Origin: an uncultured Collinsella sp.
GTDB lineage: Bacteria > Actinomycetota > Coriobacteriia > Coriobacteriales > Coriobacteriaceae
NCBI GenBank assembly: GCA_958424475.1
Contig: CATZTY010000076.1
Coordinates: 1-5,855 of the forward strand
Direction of reading: 5' to 3'
Length of the DNA stretch: 5,855 nt
Shown here: in pieces, positions 1 through 5,336 of the stretch
Numbering within the stretch: position 1 is the stretch's first letter
Layout: the number at the start of each line of letters is the position of its first letter
The notes under the pieces: generated by a model
Databases searched by the model: none
What the model saw: only the letters and a program-made list of their open reading frames with translations
What the model was told of the DNA's origin: nothing
Translations under genes and position numbers: made by a program

Positions 1-704
1 GTGTTATAGGTGTCGAGGTAGTAGCCCAGGTTCTCGGTCAGCACGGGGCCGTGGAGCGGGCAGATAATCTGGATGTCCAGGTCGGCGGCCTTCTTGAGGA
101 CGGCCTGCACGAACTTGCCGAACTTACCGACGATGCCAAAGTAGTAGCGGCGAGCCTCGCAAGCCCAGCCCTCGGGATCCTCGATGTCGTTGGCGCCAAA
201 CTTGCCAAAGCCGTCGGCACTAAAGAGCACCTTGTCGGTGGACTCGTAGGAGAAGATCACCTCGGGCCAGTGAACGTTGGGGGCGCCGACAAAGGTCAGG
301 CTGTGGCCACCCAGGTCGAGCACGTCGCCCTCTTTGACGACCATCTTGCGCTCGGGGTAGTCGGTGCCAAAGTAGTTGACCATCATGCGGAAGGCGCCCA
401 TGCTGGCCACAATCTGTGCCTGGGGATAGCGCTCCATAAAGGCGGCGATGCCGGCGGAGTGATCGGGCTCCATGTGATGGACGATCAGGTAGTCGGGCGT
501 ACGGCCATCAAGCACGGCCTCGAGGTTGCCGAGCCACTCGTCAACAAAACCGCCGTCGACTGAATCGGCGACAGCGATCTTTTCGCCCAAGATAACATAG
601 CTGTTGTATGCCATACCGTTCTCGGACACATCGTACTGGCCCTCGAACAGGTCAATGTCGTGATCGTTAACGCCAATGTAGCGGATATCCTTGGTGATCT
701 CCAT
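1..704 (-). CDS. Flavodiiron protein (FprA-type O2/NO reductase), 3' end cut by window edge
   Basis: Reading the minus strand from ATG at 704 gives 234 uninterrupted codons that run off the window. AGGAGG at 719-714 lies nine bases before the ATG and fixes the start. The visible part is the metallo-beta-lactamase-like diiron domain. All expected iron ligands are present: H77-x-E79-x-D81-H82 (HHMEPDHS), H145 (PNVHWPE), D164 (SADGFG) and H218 (CPLHGP). A full family member has about 400 residues, with a flavodoxin-like FMN domain after the diiron domain. That domain, and any rubredoxin extension, would lie beyond base 1 and cannot be judged. The family reduces O2 to water and/or NO to N2O in the cytoplasm of anaerobes, with electrons usually supplied by rubredoxin. 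Which gas is preferred here is not visible. It lies downstream of lacI on the same strand, with a 129-bp gap that carries its own promoter signals. Family identity is very secure; the gene name is not. Confidence 0.95.
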   Translation of the reverse strand, partial: MEITKDIRYIGVNDHDIDLFEGQYDVSENGMAYNSYVILGEKIAVADSVDGGFVDEWLGNLEAVLDGRTPDYLIVHHMEPDHSAGIAAFMERYPQAQIVASMGAFRMMVNYFGTDYPERKMVVKEGDVLDLGGHSLTFVGAPNVHWPEVIFSYESTDKVLFSADGFGKFGANDIEDPEGWACEARRYYFGIVGKFGKFVQAVLKKAADLDIQIICPLHGPVLTENLGYYLDTYN

Positions 705-720
705 CAGGCAAAGCCTCCTA

Positions 721-744
721 GATAGACAAAAGAGCCCGTCTATC
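721..744. repeat. Perfect 7-bp inverted repeat over the flavodiiron promoter, operator candidate
   Basis: GATAGAC at 721-727 and GTCTATC at 738-744 are exact reverse complements separated by ten bases. The right arm overlaps the proposed -10 and the left arm lies at about +8 to +14. Because one arm lies upstream of the likely transcription start, the repeat cannot fold in the message. A DNA-binding site for a repressor is therefore more plausible than an RNA hairpin. No known regulator motif is recognised. Confidence 0.4.
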
Positions 745-750
745 ATAGCA
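742..750 (-). promoter_or_regulatory. Extended -10 promoter element for the flavodiiron gene
   Basis: The minus strand reads TGCTATGAT, an extended -10 (TGn followed by TATGAT, 5 of 6 to TATAAT). It lies 37 bases before the start codon. Transcription would begin near 735, giving a leader of about 30 bases that contains AGGAGG. No good -35 hexamer lies 17 bases upstream (about 765-770), which fits an extended -10 or an activated promoter. Inferred from consensus only. Confidence 0.5.
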
Positions 751-759
751 CTCGTCTTC

Positions 760-773
760 ATAGCCACGGCTAT
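760..773. repeat. ATAGCC-AC-GGCTAT palindrome at the -35 position of the flavodiiron promoter
   Basis: Two 6-bp arms, ATAGCC (760-765) and GGCTAT (768-773), are perfect inverted repeats around a 2-bp centre. The site lies where the -35 box of the downstream minus-strand promoter would be, and no -35 consensus is visible there. It may be a regulator site. It could also be chance; short palindromes of this size are not rare. Confidence 0.3.
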
Positions 774-833
774 CTGCCAGCATCCTTATCGATTGTTATT
801 GAGGCGGAATATATCGCCATTGACCTGCAAAAA

Positions 834-1865
834 CTATGTGCGCGGAGCTGCCGTGGTATGTCGAACGATAAGCTGGCCGGGAATACGAATGGCAACGGTT
901 TTGCCCGCCGTACCCGCCTCGGGAACCGCATGCTCGAATACTTCGCGTCCACGCTGATGTAAATCGAATCGCACGGTCGTGAGCTCGTTGTGTGCCACAA
1001 AATCATCGAGCGAGTCATCGACGCCCACCACGCTCACGTCCTCGGGCACGCGCAGGCCGCTATCACGCAGCGCGGCAATCGCGCCATTTGCCATCTGATC
1101 GTTTGCCGCATAGATCGCCGTCATGGTGTGATCGTGCTCGGCCAGGTACCTGCCGGCCTCGTAGCCGCTGTTGGCAGACCAGTCGCCCTCGAGCGGCTCT
1201 GCCGGCTCGATGTGTTTACGCTCGAGTGCATCCTGCCAACCGGCGCGACGAAATTGCTCGTCGACCGAGAATGACGGGCCGCCAATATAGCGAATCTGCT
1301 CGTGCCCTAGCTCAAACAGGTGATCCATAAGCAATAGCGAGCAGCCGTAATGATCGGAGTCGACCGTGGTCACCCGCGGGTGCGCGTACATGGTAACGAT
1401 GACCGTGCCAATGCCCGGCAGTGGATCAAACGTCTCAAAATCGGGCGCCATGCGACTCATGCCGATGATGATGCCGTCCACCGGCAATGCGGCCATACGA
1501 CGCGTGGCCTCGGCAAGCGAAAACTCCTCGGTCTTGGACATCTCGACCAGCGTGATGGCGCAATTATGCTCGCGAGCAGCGCTGGCGATGCCGTCGATCA
1601 TTGAGAGGTTGCCGAACTTGGTGACATCGTTGACGCACAGGCCGACCGAATGATAACGGCCGTCGCGCAGCGAGCGACCGGCATAACTCGGACGAAAGCC
1701 GAGCTTTTGCATAGCGGCCTGTACGCGCTGGCGCGTCTGCTCGTTAACGTTAGGCAAGCCGTTGGCGACGCGCGAAACCGTCTGCTGCGAAACGCCGGCA
1801 GCGCGGGCGACGTCGGCCATGGAGACCGGACGCGAACTGGTATCGTTGGACGGGCGCCTTGCCAC
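834..1865 (-). CDS. LacI/GalR-family transcriptional repressor, probable regulator of galKT
   Basis: A 343-residue protein, the usual length for the family. The N-terminal helix-turn-helix spans about residues 16-36 (MADVARAAGVSQQTVSRVAN). It is followed by the hinge helix at about 58-70 (RPSYAGRSLRDGR), with L66 where LacI-family proteins insert a leucine at a central CpG of the operator. Residues 72 to about 340 form the periplasmic-binding-protein-like effector domain, with the typical AANDQMANGAIAAL and VPEDVSVVGVDDS motifs late in it. The GTG at 1865 is chosen because GAAGGTG lies five bases upstream. ATG at codon 16 would cut into the start of the helix-turn-helix and has no good Shine-Dalgarno sequence. 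The gene is divergent from galKT, and three near-identical operator-like sites with a central CG lie between them. That makes local control of galactose use and autoregulation the best inference. The effector sugar is not readable from the sequence; galactose, lactose or a related sugar is possible. Confidence 0.93.
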   Translation of the reverse strand: MARRPSNDTSSRPVSMADVARAAGVSQQTVSRVANGLPNVNEQTRQRVQAAMQKLGFRPSYAGRSLRDGRYHSVGLCVNDVTKFGNLSMIDGIASAAREHNCAITLVEMSKTEEFSLAEATRRMAALPVDGIIIGMSRMAPDFETFDPLPGIGTVIVTMYAHPRVTTVDSDHYGCSLLLMDHLFELGHEQIRYIGGPSFSVDEQFRRAGWQDALERKHIEPAEPLEGDWSANSGYEAGRYLAEHDHTMTAIYAANDQMANGAIAALRDSGLRVPEDVSVVGVDDSLDDFVAHNELTTVRFDLHQRGREVFEHAVPEAGTAGKTVAIRIPGQLIVRHTTAAPRT

Positions 1866-1956
1866 AGGATCACCTTCACCCTTGCGAGATCTGAATAGCG
1901 TGAATGCCGGCCCGGGCAGAAATACATCCCGCGCCGAGGCCCGCTATCGTCGGACG

Positions 1957-1973
1957 CATGTTAACGTACTCTA
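1957..1973. promoter_or_regulatory. Operator-like site A (lacI-proximal)
   Basis: Contains TGTTAACGTACTC (1959-1971), identical over 13 bases to site C in the same orientation. The centre is the CG at 1965-1966, as expected for a LacI-family site. It lies about 94 bp before the lacI start codon and downstream of the candidate lacI promoter. The binding protein is inferred to be the divergent LacI-family regulator. Confidence 0.6.
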
Positions 1974-1998
1974 CTTTTTCTATCTGCATCTCTTCTGC

Positions 1999-2028
1999 TT
2001 TATAAGTCCATACGGCAGTACCGTTCAC
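1999..2028 (-). promoter_or_regulatory. Candidate promoter for the lacI-type gene
   Basis: On the minus strand a TATAAA -10 lies at 2004-1999, with a weak -35 GTGAAC at 2028-2023 (18-bp spacer). This would start transcription near 1992 and give a leader of about 125 bases. Operator-like site A (1957-1973) would then lie at about +20 to +35, a position fitting autorepression by blocking elongation or open-complex escape. The -10 is good and the -35 is poor. Confidence 0.35.
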
Positions 2029-2076
2029 GGCTGAATTTCTACCGATTACCAGATTCTCAAAAAGTGACAAGCGATG

Positions 2077-2085
2077 TGTTATGAG
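2077..2085 (+). promoter_or_regulatory. Weak extended -10 candidate for galKT
   Basis: TGTTATGAG has the TGn extension and four of six bases of TATAAT. No convincing -35 lies at the right distance; GTGACA at 2064-2069 is too close. An alternative is CATAAC at 2158-2163 inside site C. Either way an operator-like site overlaps the promoter, but the exact start of galKT transcription cannot be settled by eye. Confidence 0.22.
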
Positions 2086-2095
2086 TACGTTAACA
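2078..2095. promoter_or_regulatory. Operator-like site B (inverted copy)
   Basis: GTTATGAGTACGTTAACA is the exact reverse complement of site C over 18 bases. Around its central CG the site is itself an imperfect palindrome (ATGnnnAC/GTnnnCAT), the usual shape of a LacI-family operator. It overlaps the only extended -10-like sequence seen for galK (TGTTATGAG, 2077-2085). Occupancy would block that promoter if it is real. Confidence 0.65.
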
Positions 2096-2145
2096 TAGCC
2101 CGTAACGTGCGGTATCGTGAACACTTGGTTCATGCCGCTTCAAGT

Positions 2146-2163
2146 TGTTAACGTACTCATAAC
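2146..2163. promoter_or_regulatory. Operator-like site C (galK-proximal)
   Basis: TGTTAACGTACTCATAAC matches site B exactly in inverted orientation, with 50 bp between the two. It ends 40 bp before the galK start codon. Centre-to-centre distances are 64 bp to B (about six helical turns) and 187 bp to A. That spacing allows several repressor dimers on one DNA face and possible looping. Function is inferred from repetition, position and the neighbouring LacI-family gene. Confidence 0.65.
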
Positions 2164-2190
2164 GACGCAAAACTCATCCGTGCGCGCCAA

Positions 2191-2198
2191 AGAAAGGA
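2191..2198 (+). promoter_or_regulatory. galK ribosome binding site that decides the start
   Basis: AGAAAGGA lies five bases before ATG 2204. The reading frame stays open upstream to a GTG at 2117, but that extension would be translated through operator site C. It would also add 29 residues with no counterpart in galactokinases. The ATG at 2204 is therefore preferred. Confidence 0.75.
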
Positions 2199-2203
2199 CC
2201 CCC

Positions 2204-3409
2204 ATGACCACCCCCGACGAAAAGACACTCGCCACGCTCACCAAGCTGTTTGAGGAGGAGTTTGGCCCCATCGGCGACCGCCAGGTGCTCTACGTGCACG
2301 CGCCCGGCCGCTCCGAGATCAGCGGCAACCACACTGACCACGAGGGTGGCCACGTTATCGCCGGCTCGCTCGATGTCGCCGTCGACGGCATCGCCGTGGC
2401 AACCGATTCCAACAAGGTTCGCGTAGCCGACGAGGGCTATCCCACGTTTGAAATCGCGCTCGACACGCTAGACGTTCAGGAGTCCGAGAAGGGCACGTCC
2501 GCGAGCCTCGTACGCGGCATGGCCCACGAAATCGCTGCCCTGGGTGTTGAGCCCCAGGGCTTTGACTTCGCCTTCACCTGCTCCGTCCCCTCGGGCGGCG
2601 GCCTTTCGAGCTCCGCTGCCGTCGAGGCGGCATACGGTCGCACCATGGAGACGCTCTGGGGCGCGCCCGCCATCGAGCCCGTCGCACTCGCCCAGATGAG
2701 CCAGCGCACCGAGAACAACTACTATGGTAAGCCCTGCGGTCTGATGGACCAGGCCGCTGTGTGCCTGGGCGGCCTCGCCTACATGGACTTTGAGGACCAG
2801 GCTCAGCCTAAAACCCAGAAGCTCGAGCTCAATTTTGAGGATCACGGTTATGCGCTCGTGCTCGTTAAGGTTGGCGCCGACCATGTGGCAGCTACCGACG
2901 ACTACGCCGCCGTTCCGCGCGAGATGCAGGACGTCGCTGCCGAGTTTGGCAAGGCACGCCTGTGCGAGGTAAACGTGGCGGACTTTGACGCCAAGCTCCC
3001 CGAGCTGCGCGCCAAGCTGGGCGACCGTGCCTGCCTGCGCGCCGTTCACTACTGGTACGAGAACGGCCTGGTCGATAAGCGCTGGGCGGCCCTGAACGCC
3101 GGCGACATTGACCAGTTCCTGGTCCTGACGCGCGAGTCCGGCGCCAGCTCCGCCATGTACCTGCAGAATGTTGTTGCCAAACTGGGTGCCGAGCAGCCTT
3201 CCATGTACGCACTTGCTCTTGCCGAGCATGTGCTCGACGGCCGTGGCGCCGTCCGCATCCACGGCGGCGGCTTTGGTGGCACCATCCAGGCCTTTGTGCC
3301 ACTCGACCTGGTCGACACCTTTATTACCAAGATGAACGGCTGGCTGGGCGAGGGCTCTGCCCGTCACTACGCTATCTCTGACAAGGGGGCTTACGCGGCA
3401 TGGCTGTAA
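2204..3409 (+). CDS. galK: Galactokinase (GHMP kinase family)
   Basis: A 401-residue protein that phosphorylates galactose at C1 with ATP, the first step of the Leloir pathway, in the cytoplasm. The galactokinase signature region is at residues 34-46 (PGRSEISGNHTDH), with R36, H43 and D45 at the expected catalytic and sugar-binding positions. The ATP-binding GHMP motif is at 129-138 (PSGGGLSSSA). The catalytic-base region is at 179-183 (GLMDQ, D182). A conserved DDY lies at 232-234, and the C-terminal glycine motif at 352-360 (IHGGGFGGT). The signature departs from the classical GRxNLIGEHTDY: the usual Glu is N42 and the Tyr is H46, as I recall for galactokinases of gut Firmicutes and Coriobacteria. 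The gene is first in a two-gene operon and its stop overlaps the start of galT. Three operator-like sites upstream suggest sugar-responsive repression. Function is very likely; a relaxed sugar specificity cannot be excluded. Confidence 0.96.
   Translation: MTTPDEKTLATLTKLFEEEFGPIGDRQVLYVHAPGRSEISGNHTDHEGGHVIAGSLDVAVDGIAVATDSNKVRVADEGYPTFEIALDTLDVQESEKGTSASLVRGMAHEIAALGVEPQGFDFAFTCSVPSGGGLSSSAAVEAAYGRTMETLWGAPAIEPVALAQMSQRTENNYYGKPCGLMDQAAVCLGGLAYMDFEDQAQPKTQKLELNFEDHGYALVLVKVGADHVAATDDYAAVPREMQDVAAEFGKARLCEVNVADFDAKLPELRAKLGDRACLRAVHYWYENGLVDKRWAALNAGDIDQFLVLTRESGASSAMYLQNVVAKLGAEQPSMYALALAEHVLDGRGAVRIHGGGFGGTIQAFVPLDLVDTFITKMNGWLGEGSARHYAISDKGAYAAWL
3383..3389 (+). promoter_or_regulatory. 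galT ribosome binding site inside the galK coding end
   Basis: AAGGGGG lies ten bases before ATG 3400 and 19 bases before a second in-frame ATG at 3409. The spacing supports 3400. The second ATG forms a TAATG stop-start overlap with the galK stop and remains a possible re-initiation start that would shorten the protein by three residues. Confidence 0.55.
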
Positions 3410-5028
3410 TGACCGACGCGCGCGAGGCTGCGCAGAACCTGATCGAGTACGCTATCCACCGATCGATGATCGGACAGGACGACCGCATCTGGGCCTACAA
3501 CACCATTCTGGAGTGCATCGGCGCCACGGGCCCCGCGCTCAACATGGCCTGGGCGCTCAAGACCGAGAAGATTTCGCTCTTGCACCCCGATACCCTGCCC
3601 GATTTTGACCTGGAGGGCACGCTCGCCGCGCTTTCCGAGGCCGCCGTTGCCAACGGTGCTGCCGAAGACACGGTGTCGGGCCGCGACCGCATCGCCATGC
3701 GCATCATGGGCGCGCTCATGCCGAGGCCTTCGGTTGTAAACGAGGAGTTCAACGGCCGCATGGGCGTCAACGAGCCCCGCGCCGCGACCGACTGGTTCTA
3801 CGGTCTGTGCTGCGACGCCGGCTACGTGCGCCGTGCCGCCATCGCGCGCAACATCAAATGGCGCACCCCCACCAACTGGGGCGACCTGGAGATCACCATC
3901 AACCTGTCGAAGCCCGAGAAGGACCCGCGCGACATTGCCGCAGCCGGTGCCGCCAAAAACACGGGCGAGAAGTATCCCGCTTGTCAGCTCTGCATCGAAA
4001 ACGAGGGCTATCCCGGACGCTCCGCCGCAGCCGACGGCGGCGCCCATCCCGCTCGCCAGAACCTGCGCGTTATTCCCATTCAGCTAAATGGCGAGCGCTG
4101 GGGCTTCCAGTACAGCCCGTACGCGTACTTTAACGAGCACTGCATTGCCATGAGCTCCGAGCATCGTCCGATGCACGTCGACCGCAAGGGTCTGACCTGC
4201 TTGCTCGACTTTGTGGACCTGTTCCCGCACTACTTTATTGGCTCCAACGCCGACCTGCCCATCGTGGGCGGCTCGATCTTGTCGCACGACCACTTCCAGG
4301 GCGGCGCACACGAGTTCCCCATGATGCACGCCGCTGAGGTCTCGCAGTTTAGCGTGCCCGGCTTTGACCAGGTCAGCGGTACCGTGTTGCAGTGGCCGCT
4401 CTCGGTGCTGCGACTGCGTTCGCACGACCGCGCCCAGCTGCTCGACGCCGCCGAGAAGATTATCCTTGCCTGGCGCGAGTGGACCGATGAGTCGGTTGGC
4501 GTCGTCGCGCACACAGCCGATGGCGTGGCGCACAACACCGTGACGCCCGTCATCCGCCGCGTCGACTCCCGCGGCAATGCCGGCGGCGAAATCTACGAGG
4601 CCTACCTGGCGCTTCGCTGCAACATCACGACTGACGAGCATCCGCTGGGCGTATTCCACCCGCATGCCGAGTACCACCACATTAAGAAGGAGAACATCGG
4701 CCTGATCGAGGTCATGGGCCTGGCCATTTTGCCGCCACGCCTGGTTCCCGAGCTCGGCGCCGTCCGCGAGCACCTGCTGGCCGCCAAGGTCGACGCAAGC
4801 TACGACCTTGGCGCCGCACTCGAGGGCGACGACCTTTGCCGCAGCCACGCCGCATGGGCCGAGGATGTCTTTGCACGCCGCGCCGATGAACTTACGACCG
4901 ACAACGCCATCGATATCCTGCACGAGGAGGTGGGCGTGGTGTTTGGCCACGTGCTCGACAACGCCGGCGTCTTTAAATGGGATGAGGCGGGACGCGCCGC
5001 CCAGCAGCGCTTTATCGACTCGCTGTAG
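3400..5028 (+). CDS. galT: Galactose-1-phosphate uridylyltransferase, family 2 (Firmicutes-type)
   Basis: A 542-residue enzyme that exchanges UMP between UDP-glucose and galactose-1-phosphate, giving UDP-galactose and glucose-1-phosphate. The active site is H296-x-H298-x-Q300 in GGSILSHDHFQGG; H298 corresponds to the histidine that carries the UMP in E. coli GalT (HPHGQ). C195 and C198 (PACQLC), H255 (SSEHRPM) and H296 match the positions of the E. coli metal ligands, so a structural metal site is plausible. The C-terminal block around residues 420-446 (GVFHPHAEYHHIKKEN, then IGLIEVMGLAILPPRL) is diagnostic of the long family 2 GalT found in Firmicutes and some Actinobacteria. That family is usually somewhat shorter, near 500 residues. 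The gene overlaps galK by ten bases, which implies translational coupling, and is followed by a strong terminator. UDP-glucose 4-epimerase, needed to recycle the product, is not in the window. Confidence 0.96.
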   Translation: MAVMTDAREAAQNLIEYAIHRSMIGQDDRIWAYNTILECIGATGPALNMAWALKTEKISLLHPDTLPDFDLEGTLAALSEAAVANGAAEDTVSGRDRIAMRIMGALMPRPSVVNEEFNGRMGVNEPRAATDWFYGLCCDAGYVRRAAIARNIKWRTPTNWGDLEITINLSKPEKDPRDIAAAGAAKNTGEKYPACQLCIENEGYPGRSAAADGGAHPARQNLRVIPIQLNGERWGFQYSPYAYFNEHCIAMSSEHRPMHVDRKGLTCLLDFVDLFPHYFIGSNADLPIVGGSILSHDHFQGGAHEFPMMHAAEVSQFSVPGFDQVSGTVLQWPLSVLRLRSHDRAQLLDAAEKIILAWREWTDESVGVVAHTADGVAHNTVTPVIRRVDSRGNAGGEIYEAYLALRCNITTDEHPLGVFHPHAEYHHIKKENIGLIEVMGLAILPPRLVPELGAVREHLLAAKVDASYDLGAALEGDDLCRSHAAWAEDVFARRADELTTDNAIDILHEEVGVVFGHVLDNAGVFKWDEAGRAAQQRFIDSL

Positions 5029-5078
5029 CATACGAGTTCGAGCCTCATCAGCGGCCACAACATAACCGCCCACACGAC

Positions 5079-5120
5079 AACGGCGCCCGCCGGCAACATC
5101 GCCGACGGGCGCCGTTTTCT
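5079..5120 (+). terminator. Intrinsic terminator of the galKT operon
   Basis: The outer stem pairs 5079-5089 with 5106-5116 (11 bp, AACGGCGCCCG with its complement). After one C/A mismatch an inner 4-bp stem (5091-5094 with 5101-5104) closes a six-base AACATC loop. TTTTCT follows at 5115-5120. It begins 50 bases after the galT stop. No T run follows on the minus strand, so it works in the galKT direction only. Confidence 0.9.
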
Positions 5121-5150
5121 GATGCAGGGGTAACTAATTTGCACCAAAAC

Positions 5151-5190
5151 AAGGAGTGTCCCAAACTGCCGGCAGAAAAAGAACGTCCCC
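5151..5190. repeat. CTGCCGGCAG palindrome flanked by GTCCC motifs, possible dispersed element
   Basis: A perfect 10-bp palindrome CTGCCGGCAG (5166-5175) is flanked by GTGTCCC (5156-5162) and CGTCCCC (5184-5190). It follows a Shine-Dalgarno-like AAGGAG at 5151-5156. It lies just after the galT terminator in otherwise non-coding DNA. The arrangement resembles a small dispersed intergenic element, but only one copy is in the window, so that reading is tentative. Confidence 0.3.
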
Positions 5191-5206
5191 AGATGCCTAC
5201 CTAAAC

Positions 5207-5305
5207 CCTCACATTATTCGATGGAAAAACGTGATTGCCTCCCACATTATTCGATGGAAAGACGTGGTTCATTCCCACATTTTTCAATGGAAAGACCAAA
5301 ACAGT
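5207..5305. repeat. Three tandem 33-bp repeats upstream of the ATPase gene
   Basis: Units at 5207-5239, 5240-5272 and 5273-5305 are contiguous, with a core CACATTATTCGATGGAAA. Units 1 and 2 match at 26 of 33 bases; units 2 and 3 match at 23 of 33. Unit 3 loses the CGTG that follows the core in the first two. In units 1 and 2 each core is bracketed by TCAC/GTGA or CCAC/GTGG arms. The array ends three bases before the candidate -10 of the ATPase gene, so unit 3 covers the -35 region. The likely role is a repeated regulator-binding site; an alternative is a short coding repeat of period 11 residues. Confidence 0.8.
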
Positions 5306-5307
5306 CT

Positions 5308-5313
5308 TATACT
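5308..5313 (+). promoter_or_regulatory. -10 element of the AAA ATPase promoter
   Basis: TATACT matches five of six bases of TATAAT and lies 23 bases before the ATG at 5337. A weak -35 such as TTCAAT (5283-5288, 19-bp spacer) would fall inside the third 33-bp repeat. Transcription would begin about 5320, leaving a leader of under 20 bases that contains AGGAGG. Confidence 0.5.
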
Positions 5314-5336
5314 AAACATGATCGTTAGGAGGCAGT

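Noticed and set aside
51..563. 170-codon open frame on the plus strand
   Set aside because: Antisense to the flavodiiron gene, whose diiron ligands are all readable on the other strand.
802..825. Hairpin GGCG...CGCC after lacI as a terminator
   Set aside because: The stem is only four to five pairs, with an AT-rich loop and no following T run on the minus strand.
1818..1865. Internal ATG (codon 16) as the lacI start
   Set aside because: It would begin right at the helix-turn-helix and lacks a Shine-Dalgarno sequence, whereas GTG 1865 has GAAGGTG at good spacing.
2101..2112. Fourth operator copy (CGTAACGTGCGG) between sites B and C
   Set aside because: Only about seven of twelve positions match the GTTAACGTACTC core, which is too weak to call.
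2117..2203. Upstream GTG start for galK adding 29 residues
   Set aside because: The extension passes through operator site C and has no homology to galactokinases. ATG 2204 has a well-placed AGAAAGGA.
2468..3367. 299-codon open frame on the minus strand
   Set aside because: It lies wholly antisense to galK, whose motifs are intact. It is low-complexity in composition and is a by-product of GC-rich codon use.
3391..4047. 218-codon open frame on the minus strand
   Set aside because: Antisense to the N-terminal part of galT; glycine/alanine/valine-rich shadow with no motif.
4084..5073. 329-codon open frame on the minus strand
   Set aside because: Antisense to galT with no recognisable domain. 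It also runs across the galT stop region only because of codon bias.
5207..5305. CRISPR array
   Set aside because: The repeats are contiguous with a 33-bp period. The variable part is only about 11 bases, too short for spacers, and no cas gene is present.
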